From the NCBI RefSeq assembly GCF_948329825.1, contig NZ_CAOJCM010000004.1, positions 372,001-436,000 on the forward strand: 64,000 nucleotides of DNA, in the 5' to 3' direction. The notes beneath the pieces are model-generated. The model saw nothing but the letters and a program-made list of their open reading frames with translations. It had not been told where the DNA came from and made no database searches. Made by a program: the position numbers and the translations under genes. Shown here piece after piece: positions 9,523 to 18,849 of the stretch (position 1 is its first letter; each line of letters opens with the position of its first letter). This DNA is from Paenibacillus sp. JJ-100. Lineage in GTDB: Bacteria; Bacillota; Bacilli; Paenibacillales; Paenibacillaceae.

Positions 9523-10878
9523 ATGGCAAAAAAAGTGACATTTGACTATAGCAAGGCTTTGCAATTTGTGAACCAGCACGAAGTAGACTATTTCGCTGAA
9601 CCGATTCGTTTGGCACACGAGCAGCTACATAACGGTACTGGAACAGGTTCCGACTATCTGGGCTGGATTGACCTGCCAACAGCATATGACAAAGAAGAAT
9701 TTGCTCGCATTCAAAAAGCGGCTGCCAAAATCCAAAGTGATTCGGAAGTGCTGATCGTTATCGGTATCGGCGGTTCTTACCTGGGTGCACGCGCAGCGAT
9801 TGAAATGTTGACGCACTCCTTCTATAACAACTTGCCGAAAGACAAACGCAAAACACCAGAAATTTATTTTGCAGGAAACAACATCAGCTCTACGTATGTA
9901 ACACATTTGCTGGATCTGGTAGAAGGTAAAGACTTCTCCGTGAACGTCATTTCTAAATCCGGTACAACCACAGAACCGGCTATTGCTTTCCGTATTTTCC
10001 GTGCAGCTCTGGAGAAAAAATACGGTAAAGAGGAAGCTCGCAAACGTATCTATGCAACAACAGATAAAGAGCGTGGAGCACTCAAAAAACTTGCCAATGA
10101 AGAAGGATATGAGTCTTTCATCATCCCGGATGATGTAGGCGGACGTTATTCCGTACTTACAGCAGTAGGTTTGTTGCCGATCGCAACAGCAGGTATCAAC
10201 ATCGAAGAAATGATGCAAGGTGCAGCTGACGCTTCCAAGGAATACAGCAACCCGAACGTTGCTGAGAATGAAGCATATCAATATGCTGCTGTTCGTAACG
10301 CATTGTATCGCAAAGGCAAAGGCACAGAGATTCTCGTGAATTATGAGCCATCCTTGCACTTCGTATCCGAGTGGTGGAAACAGCTCTTCGGTGAAAGTGA
10401 AGGTAAGGATTACAAAGGGATCTATCCAGCATCTGTGGATTTCTCCACAGACTTGCACTCCATGGGTCAATTCATTCAGGAAGGTACACGGAATATTTTC
10501 GAAACGGTTATCCAAGTTTCTGAAGTTTCTGAGCATATTTCCATTGAAGCTGATCCGGACGACCTCGATGGCCTGAACTTCCTGGAAGGCAAAACAATGG
10601 ATTTCGTTAACAAAAAAGCATTCCAAGGAACGTTGCTCGCACATACAGATGGTCAAGTTCCGAATCTGATTGTGAACATTCCGGATATGACTCCATATTC
10701 CTTTGGATATCTGGTATACTTCTTTGAAAAAGCATGCGGCATCAGCGGTTATCTGCTGGGTGTGAATCCATTTGACCAACCGGGCGTGGAAGCATACAAG
10801 AAAAATATGTTTGCGTTGTTGGGCAAACCAGGTTTTGAGGAAGAGAAAGCAGCGCTTGAAGCGAGACTTTCTGAATAA
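9523..10878 (+). CDS. pgi: Glucose-6-phosphate isomerase
   Basis: Interconverts glucose 6-phosphate and fructose 6-phosphate in glycolysis. The 451-residue length is that of the short Bacillota form. Two SIS-type elements are visible: [18 protein letters not shown] near residues 75-95 and [17 protein letters not shown] near 145-160. [11 protein letters not shown], the active-site region [14 protein letters not shown] and the C-terminal [12 protein letters not shown] are also present. AGGAGG is 11 bases upstream of the ATG. A terminator hairpin follows at 10975. Confidence 0.97.
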   Translation: MAKKVTFDYSKALQFVNQHEVDYFAEPIRLAHEQLHNGTGTGSDYLGWIDLPTAYDKEEFARIQKAAAKIQSDSEVLIVIGIGGSYLGARAAIEMLTHSFYNNLPKDKRKTPEIYFAGNNISSTYVTHLLDLVEGKDFSVNVISKSGTTTEPAIAFRIFRAALEKKYGKEEARKRIYATTDKERGALKKLANEEGYESFIIPDDVGGRYSVLTAVGLLPIATAGINIEEMMQGAADASKEYSNPNVAENEAYQYAAVRNALYRKGKGTEILVNYEPSLHFVSEWWKQLFGESEGKDYKGIYPASVDFSTDLHSMGQFIQEGTRNIFETVIQVSEVSEHISIEADPDDLDGLNFLEGKTMDFVNKKAFQGTLLAHTDGQVPNLIVNIPDMTPYSFGYLVYFFEKACGISGYLLGVNPFDQPGVEAYKKNMFALLGKPGFEEEKAALEARLSE

Positions 10879-10974
10879 TTCTTGGCTTAGCTCATATAGT
10901 TTAATAAAAGATCGTTAAGTCCATTCGGGAATCGGTGCTTTGCAGAGGATCGTTTCCTGAATGGGGTTAACCAG

Positions 10975-11014
10975 AGCAGTTCATCCGCGTTATGCGGAGA
11001 ACTGCTTTCTTTTA
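10975..11014 (+). terminator. Rho-independent terminator after pgi
   Basis: AGCAGTTCATCCGC pairs with GCGGAGAACTGCT (one bulged A, loop GTTAT) and runs into TTTCTTTT. Confidence 0.75.
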
Positions 11015-11100
11015 AATGGACGATGTTTATACAGCGACCCGTAACCTGAATGATGGAATAGAAGACTAGCATTAGAAGATTTCAGAAAGTTGGATTAGAA

Positions 11101-11733
11101 ATGATGGAACGTTATCGAACAGTGCGCGGACCAGGTCAACTGGAGATTGTCATTAAAAAATCACGTTTTATCGGTCATATTATGCCGGTTACAACCGAAG
11201 AAGAAGCGATTGCATTTATTGATGATATTAAGAAAAAACATTGGAACGCAACACATAACTGCTCGGCGTACATGATTGGAGAGCGGGATGAGATTCAGAA
11301 GCAGTCTGATGATGGGGAACCGAGTGGTACAGCAGGCAAACCGATTCTAGAAGTAATTAAGAATCAGCACTTAAAAAATGTAGCTATTGTAGTCACACGT
11401 TATTTCGGGGGAATTATGCTTGGTGCTGGCGGACTGATCCGTGCCTATACGGATGGAGCAGTGGCAGCAATTGAGGCAGGAGAGGTTATTACCCAGGTAC
11501 TGCATCGTGAAGTATTTGTTGAGCTGGACTATACGTGGCTAGGTAAAGTAGAAAATGAGTTAAGGAGCCGGGAAGTGCGTACGGGTGAAACGACTTTCAC
11601 CGATAAAGTTACGTTGACTTGTCTTCCGCCGGATAATGAAACCGAGGCTTTTATCGCCTGGATCACGGATTTGACGCAAGGGCAATCCCGGATCACGGAG
11701 GGACAGCGGCTTTATTTTATTGAAGGGGAATAA
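11101..11733 (+). CDS. YigZ/IMPACT family protein (YvyE-like)
   Basis: A 210-residue member of the YigZ/IMPACT family. The UPF0029 N-terminal domain shows KKSRFIGHI, WNATHNCSAYMIGE, SDDGEPSGTAGKPIL and VTRYFGGIMLGAGGLIRAY; a DUF1949-type C-terminal domain follows. The family is widespread and thought to act in translation or stress control, but its biochemical role in bacteria is unclear. Two ATGs in tandem (11101 and 11104) compete as the start, with no strong ribosome binding site. It is separated from the TetR gene by only 5 bases, so the two are likely co-transcribed. Confidence 0.9.
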   Translation: MMERYRTVRGPGQLEIVIKKSRFIGHIMPVTTEEEAIAFIDDIKKKHWNATHNCSAYMIGERDEIQKQSDDGEPSGTAGKPILEVIKNQHLKNVAIVVTRYFGGIMLGAGGLIRAYTDGAVAAIEAGEVITQVLHREVFVELDYTWLGKVENELRSREVRTGETTFTDKVTLTCLPPDNETEAFIAWITDLTQGQSRITEGQRLYFIEGE

Positions 11734-11738
11734 AATGT

Positions 11739-12323
11739 ATGGCTAGAAGAGCAGTCGAACAGGAGTTGTCGAGGGAGCGGATATTGGAGGCAGCGAGACA
11801 CCTTTTTATTACCAAGGGATACCGCGCCATTTCGATGCGAAGCATCGGCCAGCATCTTGGTTATAGTCATGGGTCGCTGTATTATCATTTTAAAGAAAAA
11901 GCAGAGCTGTTCTATGCGATCGTGGTGGAGGATTTCAATCACTTGAGACAGTTGCTGTTGCAAGCGATGGTCAGGCCAGAGACAGATGGCGTGAGCAGGG
12001 TTGAACATATTCTAATGGAATTTATTCGTTTTGGTCTAGAGAATCCGTATCAGTATGAAATCATGTTTATGATTCGGGATGAAGAATTATTGTCCTATTG
12101 TCGTACCGAACAGGGACGTTGTTTCGAACTTTTTAGGTCCATTATCGTGCAGTATATGAAGGAAGAAGACTGTTCCGAAGAGGACATCGAGCATGTGCCA
12201 CGTACATTGTTTCTTGCCATGCATGGATTCATATCCTATTATATACAAGATCGTTTAACGTTTGCGGAGATCGAGTCTTCTGCACAGTCTCATGTTAAAG
12301 TGTTGTGCCGTAACATAGGTTAA
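11739..12323 (+). CDS. TetR/AcrR family transcriptional regulator
   Basis: A 194-residue TetR-type repressor. The N-terminal DNA-binding domain (about residues 12-58) shows ILEAARHLFITKGYRAIS and the recognition helix with YSHGSLYYHFKEKAELF. The C-terminal ligand domain has the motif EFIRFGLENPYQYEIMF, also seen in a common Bacillota subgroup of this family. The ligand and targets are unknown. It lies 5 bases after the YigZ gene and is probably translated from the same message; a bidirectional terminator follows. Confidence 0.88.
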   Translation: MARRAVEQELSRERILEAARHLFITKGYRAISMRSIGQHLGYSHGSLYYHFKEKAELFYAIVVEDFNHLRQLLLQAMVRPETDGVSRVEHILMEFIRFGLENPYQYEIMFMIRDEELLSYCRTEQGRCFELFRSIIVQYMKEEDCSEEDIEHVPRTLFLAMHGFISYYIQDRLTFAEIESSAQSHVKVLCRNIG

Positions 12324-12446
12324 CAGCTTGCGTGCAATATGTAACACTTTTTCTTGTGCTCCTATACTTCAGGACGGTGATTGGTCATAACATTAATTCT
12401 TTATAACGTTATCTTGCGAAAGTTAATCATTATACACGCTTCAGAG

Positions 12447-12500
12447 ACAAACAGGCGATTCCGAACCCCGATAAAGGGTGGATCGCCTGTTTTGTTTTGA
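12447..12500. terminator. Bidirectional terminator between TetR and YjbQ genes
   Basis: AAACAGGCGAT (12449-12459) pairs with ATCGCCTGTTT (12482-12492), flanked by T-rich runs on both strands, between two convergent genes. Confidence 0.7.
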
Positions 12501-12515
12501 TTTTTAGAGTTATAA

Positions 12516-12917
12516 CTACCCTTCCATAATCTTAATGAAATACTCCCGGTTACGCGGTCCATCAAATTCGCAAAAATAGATACCTTGCCAGCGGCCCAAA
12601 AGTAGCTTGCCTTCATGCAGAATAACGGTCTGTGACGGACCGGTAGTCATCGACTTAAGATGAGATGCCGTATTCCCTTCCGCATGTCGATATTGGGGAT
12701 GTTCCCATGGATATACTTCATCCAGGCGTAACAATACATCATGTTTTACATCAGGATCTGCATTTTCATTAATGGCAATACCGGCGGTTGTATGCGGGCA
12801 GTAGATGAGCACGGTGCCATTTTGTATGCCACTGCTCTGCACAACTTGTCTTACATCTCGAGTGATATCTTTCATTTCATCTCGCACAGATGTGGATAAA
12901 CTTTGGGTATACAACAT
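12516..12917 (-). CDS. YjbQ family (UPF0047) protein, secondary thiamine-phosphate synthase type
   Basis: A 133-residue YjbQ/UPF0047 protein. Family motifs: YCPHTTAGIAINENADPDV, HAEGNTASHLKS, GKLLLGRWQGIYFCEFDGPR. The metal-binding His residues of this fold are present in CPHTT, the RHAEGN region and SHLKS. Members such as E. coli YjbQ have weak thiamine-phosphate synthase activity; the true physiological role is debated. The ATG is preceded by a weak AGGGAGTG. It is divergent from the sulfate importer operon, separated by about 370 bases. Confidence 0.9.
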   Translation of the reverse strand: MLYTQSLSTSVRDEMKDITRDVRQVVQSSGIQNGTVLIYCPHTTAGIAINENADPDVKHDVLLRLDEVYPWEHPQYRHAEGNTASHLKSMTTGPSQTVILHEGKLLLGRWQGIYFCEFDGPRNREYFIKIMEG

Positions 12918-13285
12918 GTGTAATCACTCCCTATCGTTGTAGTACTTCCTCTAAAGTGCAGCTTCCTAAATTGTACCTTAACCAGATCTAGCGAAACAAA
13001 CCAAGTTTCAATCAGAAGCAAGGGTAAGCCAGAAAAAATTAGCGAGAAGCACGGTTACACTGGTGCTTATTCAATGAATCTATGAACAAAAAGATTGCAT
13101 CCATAAGTTCAAATAAAAGCATTGACGATCAGCACTGCAAACTGGTAAAGTATCAGTTAAGAAAAAAAACCAAGTAGACTAATGGGAATAATATTAAAGT
13201 AAACTTATCCAACTTAGGGAATTGTCGTATGGTCAGTTAGACTGCCGACCGGATTGAAAGCCGGAGGCTGGGAGGGAACACAGTA
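12918..13285 (+). promoter_or_regulatory. Upstream region of the sulfate importer operon
   Basis: No gene is evident in this 368-base gap. A candidate sigma-A promoter is TTGACG (13122-13127) with TAAAGT (13146-13151) after an 18-base spacer. Between this and cysT lies an A/T-rich stretch (13170-13210) that could hold regulator sites, then a short GC hairpin CCGG(attgaaag)CCGG near 13252-13267. I looked for SAM (S-box) and T-box signatures and found none. Regulation by sulfur status is expected from the gene content but not shown by the sequence. Confidence 0.4.
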
Positions 13286-14101
13286 ATGAATACCGTTCTT
13301 CGTCACAAGGGATGGACTTGGGGATTTCGTAGCACTGTTTTGTTATATTTTATCGTACTCATTGTGCTTCCGATCATCGGTGTGTACGCGAACTCCTTCT
13401 CTGAAGGATGGAGTAACTTTGCCGAAAGTATTATGGACCCAATTGCGTGGAAAGCGGTCCTCTTGACGGTGCGTCTGGCCGTAGTCGCTGCGCTAATTAA
13501 TGTGATTCTGGGCACCATGATTGCCTGGGTGCTGACAAGATACCGATTCGTTGGCAGATCATTTCTCAACAGTCTCGTCGATTTGCCCTTTGCCTTGCCA
13601 ACAGCCGTAGGCGGGCTCATGATTATGCTTCTACTCGGTCCGGTGAGTATGGTAGGAAAACTGGCAGAATCCATGGGCTTCGAAATTGTATTTCATCAGC
13701 CTGCAATTGTGATTGCAATGACCTTTGTAACTTTTCCTTTTGTCATCCGGGCAGTGCAACCTTTACTGGAAGAGATCGACCCCTCCGAGGAAGAGGCTTC
13801 GTACACCATGGGGGCTTCCAAGGCTCGTACGTTCATGCAGGTTATTCTGCCTTCGATGGCTCCTGGTATGATTAGCGGCGGGATGTTGGCCTTTTCGAGA
13901 GCACTGGCTGAATTCGGAGCGGTTGTACTGGTTGCAGGTAATATTCCAGGCAGAACACTCACAGCTTCCGTTTTCATCTATGGAGAGATTGAAAGTGATA
14001 ACCCGACTGGAGCGGCCGCGGTATCCGTGTTGCTTCTGACGCTCTCCTTCCTGATCCTCTGGCTGATCAATCTGGTACAGATGCGGGGGAGAAGACGATG
14101 A
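13286..14101 (+). CDS. cysT: Sulfate/thiosulfate ABC transporter permease CysT
   Basis: First integral membrane subunit of the sulfate/thiosulfate importer (271 residues, about six transmembrane segments, the first near residues 18-36). The coupling-loop EAA motif reads EEASYTMGASKARTFMQVIL, where the permease contacts the CysA ATPase. Also visible is the family stretch LPFALPTAVGG. The start has GGGAGGGAA 9 bases upstream. It overlaps cysW by 4 bases (ATGA), indicating translational coupling. Confidence 0.94.
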   Translation: MNTVLRHKGWTWGFRSTVLLYFIVLIVLPIIGVYANSFSEGWSNFAESIMDPIAWKAVLLTVRLAVVAALINVILGTMIAWVLTRYRFVGRSFLNSLVDLPFALPTAVGGLMIMLLLGPVSMVGKLAESMGFEIVFHQPAIVIAMTFVTFPFVIRAVQPLLEEIDPSEEEASYTMGASKARTFMQVILPSMAPGMISGGMLAFSRALAEFGAVVLVAGNIPGRTLTASVFIYGEIESDNPTGAAAVSVLLLTLSFLILWLINLVQMRGRRR

Positions 14102-14895
14102 GAAGACTGTTAATTGGACTGACCTTTGCTGTTTTTACGCTGCTGTTGATCATTCCTCTTGGGCGCATTCTCATTGGAGCATTTGAGGACGGTGCTGGCG
14201 GCTTTGTCCAAGGGATTATGCGTCCTGAGGCACTTCATGCACTGATGATGACCGGATTGGTTGTACTGGTGGTTACCCTGTTAAATACATTGTTCGGGAT
14301 TATGATGGCGATTTATCTGGTTCGGGCAGGCTGGCTGAGTGATCGGTTAAAAGGGCTGCTAAACAGTATTGTCGATCTTCCTTATGCGGTATCACCAGTG
14401 ATTGGCGGTTTGATGATCGTTTTGCTGCTCGGACCGAACAGCATTATGGGTGGTTTTTTTGAAGGCATCGGATTTAATGTGGTATATGCTTTTCCGGGTA
14501 TGGTTATAGCCACATTGTTCGTTACATTTCCGTTGATGGTGAGAGAGGTCATGCCCGTATTACAGGAGCTTGGTTCCCAACAGGAAGAAGCGGCTTCCAC
14601 ACTTGGGGCTTATGGTTGGAGAACATTCTGGAGTGTCACTTGGCCTTCTATTCGCTGGGCGGTCGTATATGGCTTGGTGTTGACGGTAGCGCGCTCCTTG
14701 GGCGAATTCGGGGCTGTATTAGTCGTATCCGGTAACATTATGAACAAAACACAGACGGCAACAACGCTGGTGTATCAGGATGTAGAGAATTTCAATGTGT
14801 CGGCTGCAAACGGTGTAGCATTGGTGCTGGTTACCTTTTCCGTAGGACTGCTGCTCCTGATGGAATGGGCCAAGAAGCGAAAGGAAGTGCATTGA
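14098..14895 (+). CDS. cysW: Sulfate/thiosulfate ABC transporter permease CysW
   Basis: Second permease subunit, 265 residues, homologous to CysT. It shows the family stretch VDLPYAVSPVIGGLMIVLLL and an EAA-type coupling loop with EEAASTLGAYGWRTFWSV. CysT and CysW form the membrane channel served by CysA. The start codon overlaps the stop of cysT, and the gene ends 1 base before the cysA start, so the three are tightly coupled. Confidence 0.94.
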   Translation: MRRLLIGLTFAVFTLLLIIPLGRILIGAFEDGAGGFVQGIMRPEALHALMMTGLVVLVVTLLNTLFGIMMAIYLVRAGWLSDRLKGLLNSIVDLPYAVSPVIGGLMIVLLLGPNSIMGGFFEGIGFNVVYAFPGMVIATLFVTFPLMVREVMPVLQELGSQQEEAASTLGAYGWRTFWSVTWPSIRWAVVYGLVLTVARSLGEFGAVLVVSGNIMNKTQTATTLVYQDVENFNVSAANGVALVLVTFSVGLLLLMEWAKKRKEVH

Positions 14896-14896
14896 G

Positions 14897-15961
14897 ATGC
14901 ATGTGGAAGTCCGTGATCTGAACAAACATTTTGGTGATTTTCATGCGGTAAAAGATGTCTCGTTTGATATTGCCAAAGGCCATCTAATCGGTCTGCTTGG
15001 CCCCAGCGGAGGCGGGAAAACGTCAATTTTGCGTATGCTGGCAGGGCTTGAAAGTCCGGGATCGGGAGAGATCCGCTTCCACGGACAGGTTGTCAATCAT
15101 TTGCCGCCGCAAGAGCGGGGGATTGGATTCGTATTTCAGAACTATGCTTTGTTTAAACATATGAGTGTGTTTGATAATATCGCGTTTGGCCTCAAGGTGA
15201 AAAAAACACCCAAAGCCCAGATTCGTGATCGCGTGATGGAACTGGTTGAACTCACTGGGCTAAAAGGGTTCGAACAGCGGTATCCGCACCAATTGTCGGG
15301 TGGTCAACGTCAGCGTGTGGCTTTTGCCAGAGCGCTTGCGCCAGAGCCGCAGTTGCTCTTGCTGGACGAACCGTTTGCTGCCATTGATGCAAAGATTCGT
15401 CAGGAGCTGCGCTCATGGTTGCGTGAGCTGATTGAGCGCGTTGGCATTACGTCGATTTTTGTTACCCACGACCAAGATGAAGCGATTGAAGTGGCAGACG
15501 AGATTATGATTATCAGTCAGGGACGTTTGGAACAGAAGGGGACACCTTGGGATATTTATAAAAATCCGCAGACTCCTTTTGTGGCGACTTTTATTGGTGA
15601 GTCTACGGTAGTTGAGGATGCCTCGCAATTGAAAGGTTTTGAACATGCGGTGCCCGATCATCATACACGTGCGCTGATCAGACCGGAGTATATCGAGGTG
15701 GGATTGAAGAACGAATTCACGATGCTGTCTGCAACGGAAAAAGGGATCGTGAAACATCTTCACTTCCGCGGCAGTGAATGGATGGTTGAAGTAGAGGTCG
15801 AGGGCCACAAGCTCATTACCTATCGTTCGCTGGAGAAAACGACACTGGAGATTGGGCAGACCATTCGTGTGCTTGTACATCGTGCGTATTTGTTCAACGA
15901 TTTGGATAGCTGGGTTGTTGAGAACCGACTGAAGGAAGATCCGATGCCGGTGATGATTTAG
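14897..15961 (+). CDS. cysA: Sulfate/thiosulfate import ATPase CysA
   Basis: ATPase subunit, 354 residues. Walker A is GPSGGGKTSILR (near residues 34-45), the Q-loop is in FVFQNYALFKHM, the signature is LSGGQRQRVAFARAL, Walker B is LLLLDEPFAAIDA and the H-loop is VTHDQDEA. After about residue 235 there is a TOBE-like C-terminal domain, expected for the CysA/PotA group. The gene begins 1 base after cysW. The neighbouring cysT and cysW make the assignment to sulfate firm. Confidence 0.95.
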   Translation: MHVEVRDLNKHFGDFHAVKDVSFDIAKGHLIGLLGPSGGGKTSILRMLAGLESPGSGEIRFHGQVVNHLPPQERGIGFVFQNYALFKHMSVFDNIAFGLKVKKTPKAQIRDRVMELVELTGLKGFEQRYPHQLSGGQRQRVAFARALAPEPQLLLLDEPFAAIDAKIRQELRSWLRELIERVGITSIFVTHDQDEAIEVADEIMIISQGRLEQKGTPWDIYKNPQTPFVATFIGESTVVEDASQLKGFEHAVPDHHTRALIRPEYIEVGLKNEFTMLSATEKGIVKHLHFRGSEWMVEVEVEGHKLITYRSLEKTTLEIGQTIRVLVHRAYLFNDLDSWVVENRLKEDPMPVMI

Positions 15962-15986
15962 ATCAATGAAGAAAGAAGGAACGGCC

Positions 15987-17054
15987 ATGCAGACGAGCGA
16001 AAACAAGAAGAGATTGAACCCTATATACGTGGTCTTGATGCTTGTGCTCGTCTGTGTGACTGCAGGCTGCAGCAATCAGGAGCAAGAGCAGTCAGACACG
16101 GCTACAAGTGGCGATGCATCAACCACGCTGGTTATCGGTGCATATAGCGTAGCAAAGGATGCTCTGGGTGAGCTATTACCCAAGTTTCAGGCGGAATGGA
16201 AGGCCAAGACGGGACAATCCATTCACTTCCAGGAGTCTTATGAAGCTTCAGGAACTCAGGCTAGGGCAATTGCAGGCGGATTTGAAGCGGATGTAGCTCT
16301 GCTTGCCATGGAAAGTGATATTGATAAGTTGGTGAAAGCCAAGCTGGTCAATGCGGATTGGAAGCAGACCCCTAATGCGGGGATGATTACCCGTTCGATT
16401 GTTGTACTGGGTACGAGAGAGGGCAATCCGCTGGGGATTCAAGATTTTCAAGATCTAACCAAACCGGGTGTGAAGGTGTTGTATCCTAACCCGAAAACAT
16501 CTGGCGGTGCGCAGTGGGACATCAATGCCATCTACGGTGCGGGATTGAAGCTCTCAGAAGAGCGAGAAGGCAAGAAAGACCCTGCCGCAGCCAAAGCTTT
16601 TCTGGAGGAGGTACACAAGAACGTCGAATCCCTGGACAAAAGTGGTCGTTCCTCGATGGCAGCCTTTGAATATGGTGTAGGTGACGTCATCGTGACATAC
16701 GAAAATGAGTTGCTTGCCCGAATTGCAAAAGGTGTAAACTATGATATTGTTGTGCCGAAAAATACAATTTTGATCGAAAATCCTGCAGTGGTTGTGGATC
16801 AATATGCTGACAAACACGGTAATCGAGAGCTGGCAGAAGCCTTTGTCGCTTATCTACGAACGCCGGAAGCGCAGAGGATTTTTGCTAAACATGGTTTCCG
16901 TCCTGTAGACCCGGATGTATTTGCAGAGACACAGTCCGCGTTCCCGACACCAGAAGGGCTGTTTGATATTCATTATCTAGGTGGATGGGATGAGGTGCGA
17001 AGTACGTTGTACTCTAAACGTGGGGTATGGTATCAAGTGCTCGCGGGGTTATAG
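15987..17054 (+). CDS. Sulfate/thiosulfate-binding lipoprotein
   Basis: Extracellular binding protein of the importer, lipid-anchored. The signal peptide core (VVLMLVLVCVTAGC) ends in a lipobox TAGC near residue 31. Family motifs of sulfate-binding proteins follow: IGAYSVAKDAL, ESYEASGTQARAI, YPNPKTSGGAQWDINAIYG and YENELLARIAKG. I place the start at ATG 15987, which has GAAGGAACGG upstream; the ATG at 15966 has no ribosome binding site. Unusually, the binding-protein gene is last in the operon, 25 bases after cysA. A terminator follows at 17081. Confidence 0.92.
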   Translation: MQTSENKKRLNPIYVVLMLVLVCVTAGCSNQEQEQSDTATSGDASTTLVIGAYSVAKDALGELLPKFQAEWKAKTGQSIHFQESYEASGTQARAIAGGFEADVALLAMESDIDKLVKAKLVNADWKQTPNAGMITRSIVVLGTREGNPLGIQDFQDLTKPGVKVLYPNPKTSGGAQWDINAIYGAGLKLSEEREGKKDPAAAKAFLEEVHKNVESLDKSGRSSMAAFEYGVGDVIVTYENELLARIAKGVNYDIVVPKNTILIENPAVVVDQYADKHGNRELAEAFVAYLRTPEAQRIFAKHGFRPVDPDVFAETQSAFPTPEGLFDIHYLGGWDEVRSTLYSKRGVWYQVLAGL

Positions 17055-17080
17055 TTCAGTTACTGTTACTATAGGAATGT

Positions 17081-17118
17081 AAACCTTCATTTCGCTATAT
17101 GCTGAGATGGAGGTTTTT
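17081..17118 (+). terminator. Rho-independent terminator of the sulfate importer operon
   Basis: AAACCTTCATTTC (17081-17093) pairs with GAGATGGAGGTTT (17104-17116), and the hairpin ends in a six-T run. Confidence 0.8.
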
Positions 17119-17197
17119 TACTGCGGAAAGGTTATAATAGGAAGTATACGAATGCACAGGATGTCATCATCGTTAATTTCAGAAAGGCGTGACAGCA

Positions 17198-17644
17198 ATG
17201 AGTACAGAGATCAAATTATCCCAAAGTACCGCCATTCGGCTGGAGCAAGCCCGAGGCAAAGGTATGCCGGAAGCGGAGATTTTAAAGGCGATTCAAGCCA
17301 AGGATAAGGCTGCCTTTGATGCCGTATCGGAGGAGCATTATAATTATGACACCTTCTTCTCCTATGCAGACGAGCACGGTGAGAACCTGGAAGGGGCGCT
17401 TCAGAGCGGGTATCGAATTACGTTTAATACTCGCGGCGGACTTGGCATCTGGCTTGAAAAGGCATTTAACCTTCAAGCCGAGAAGGATTTTACGGTGGGT
17501 GAGGGCATCATCACCGGTTTGCAGCTGACTGCTGCTCAGGCGGAGATACTAGAGCAGCGGCTGGCTTGGAACTGGGTCATTGCCGATTCCAAGGAGGTTC
17601 CTGCTGGACGGGAACTGACGCTGAAACTGCGTGCACTGGTGTAA
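17198..17644 (+). CDS. Hypothetical protein
   Basis: A 148-residue soluble protein that I do not recognise. The N-terminal third is helical and basic (KLSQSTAIRLEQARGKGMPEA), the middle is aromatic and acidic (HYNYDTFFSYADEHGE), and the last third contains GYRITFNTRGGLGIWLEKAF, resembling a beta-rich core. There is no signal peptide, membrane segment or catalytic motif. The start is ATG 17198, with GAAAGGCG 7-8 bases upstream; the GTG at 17189 overlaps that site. It has its own terminator at 17697-17746, so it is probably monocistronic. Confidence 0.7.
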   Translation: MSTEIKLSQSTAIRLEQARGKGMPEAEILKAIQAKDKAAFDAVSEEHYNYDTFFSYADEHGENLEGALQSGYRITFNTRGGLGIWLEKAFNLQAEKDFTVGEGIITGLQLTAAQAEILEQRLAWNWVIADSKEVPAGRELTLKLRALV

Positions 17645-17696
17645 GTGAACGCACCCGGCACAATCCGGTCTGACCTGTTACTCAAGGTCAGACGAT

Positions 17697-17746
17697 AGAC
17701 TTTCCCGGCCAGCATAGATGAGCTGCAGCGGGAGAGTCTTTTTTTT
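17697..17746 (+). terminator. Rho-independent terminator
   Basis: AGACTTTCCCG (17697-17707) pairs with CGGGAGAGTCT (17729-17739) with one mismatch, followed by eight Ts. Confidence 0.8.
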
Positions 17747-17875
17747 GCAAAAGCGGAGGTTGGAGATTACAATTTACATAGAATATTTGAAGATAAGAGA
17801 TATGGATCGATTGAGATTGTAGAGATTTTACATCTGAGCTGAATCGGCTTCAGGGATCGAGAGGGGAATGCAAGA

Positions 17876-18670
17876 ATGAATCAGCTCACATTTCTGGGCA
17901 CAGGCGATGCCATGGGTGTTCCACGGGTGTATTGTGATTGTGAAGTATGTTCGGAGGCCAGGCTAACCGGTGCCAATAGACGAAAACGTTCATCGGTTCT
18001 GGTTCACGGTAGTGGTCAAGATCAAGGTATGCATGAAGATGACATGTTTATGATTGATTGCGGGCCAGACTGGCGTTCTCAGATGGAAGACCAGGGGATG
18101 CGGATGGTGAACACGCTGCTGATTACACATGCGCATTTTGATCATATTGGCGGGTTGCCGGAATGGGCGGATGCATGCCGCTGGCTAGGGGTGAAGGGCA
18201 AGTTGTATGCACCGCGTGAAGTGATTATCATGATTCAGGGACAATTCCCGTGGCTCACTCGTCATATGGATTTTCTGGAGACGGACAACGGGATCGAACT
18301 TGGCGGATGGGAGATTCGCTCATGGAAGGTGTGTCACGGACATAACGGATTTTCGTATGCTTATCGATTGGAACGTGAAGGGTATGCATGGGCGTACTGT
18401 TCAGATGCTATAGATTTGAAGGAAGATGAGAAGAAACCATTATATGGCCTGGATCTGTTGATCCTGGGAACAAGTTTTGTGCATGAACTGGCGGAATTCT
18501 CGACACGATCGGTGTACGATATGCAGGAGGCACAGGTACTTTTGCGAGAGTTGAAGCCGGGGCACACTTATTTTACACATATGTCGCATGATGTGGATGT
18601 ACGGCGGGATTATGATCTGGAACAAGGGATTACGATTGCACGTACAGGGATAACGGTGAAACTGGACTAA
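17876..18670 (+). CDS. MBL-fold metallo-hydrolase, PhnP-like
   Basis: A 264-residue metallo-beta-lactamase-fold protein of the PhnP/cyclic-phosphodiesterase type. Visible are FLGTGDAMGVPRVYCDCEVC (the N-terminal Cys cluster typical of PhnP-like enzymes), DCGPDWRSQM, the metal motif THAHFDHIGGLPEWAD, and later YCSDAID and HMSHDVDV. Relatives cleave cyclic ribose phosphates or other phosphodiesters. There are no phosphonate genes nearby, so the substrate is unknown. The start ATG 17876 has GAGGGGAATG upstream. Confidence 0.88.
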   Translation: MNQLTFLGTGDAMGVPRVYCDCEVCSEARLTGANRRKRSSVLVHGSGQDQGMHEDDMFMIDCGPDWRSQMEDQGMRMVNTLLITHAHFDHIGGLPEWADACRWLGVKGKLYAPREVIIMIQGQFPWLTRHMDFLETDNGIELGGWEIRSWKVCHGHNGFSYAYRLEREGYAWAYCSDAIDLKEDEKKPLYGLDLLILGTSFVHELAEFSTRSVYDMQEAQVLLRELKPGHTYFTHMSHDVDVRRDYDLEQGITIARTGITVKLD

Positions 18671-18849
18671 GTTGCGATTGGATAACGGCATTACTAAATG
18701 AGATTCGGTAATCGAGATCCGAATATGGATCTTGAAAAATAAATAAAGAAGAGCGTATCCTTCGAGGGAAGTTCTTCGTTTACATAGTGAAAGTCATCTA
18801 AGAAGTAAGTATGAATTCAATCAGGAACCAGCAAAGGGGGGCCCCCGAG

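Noticed and set aside
9625..10779. Long open frame on the minus strand opposite pgi (384 codons), and a similar one opposite tkt at 7299-8243
   Set aside because: They lack ribosome binding sites and recognisable protein features; they come from the codon bias of the real sense genes.
12918..13285. SAM riboswitch or CymR site before the sulfate importer
   Set aside because: No S-box core was found, and the A/T-rich stretch near 13170-13210 does not match a regulator site that I could verify.
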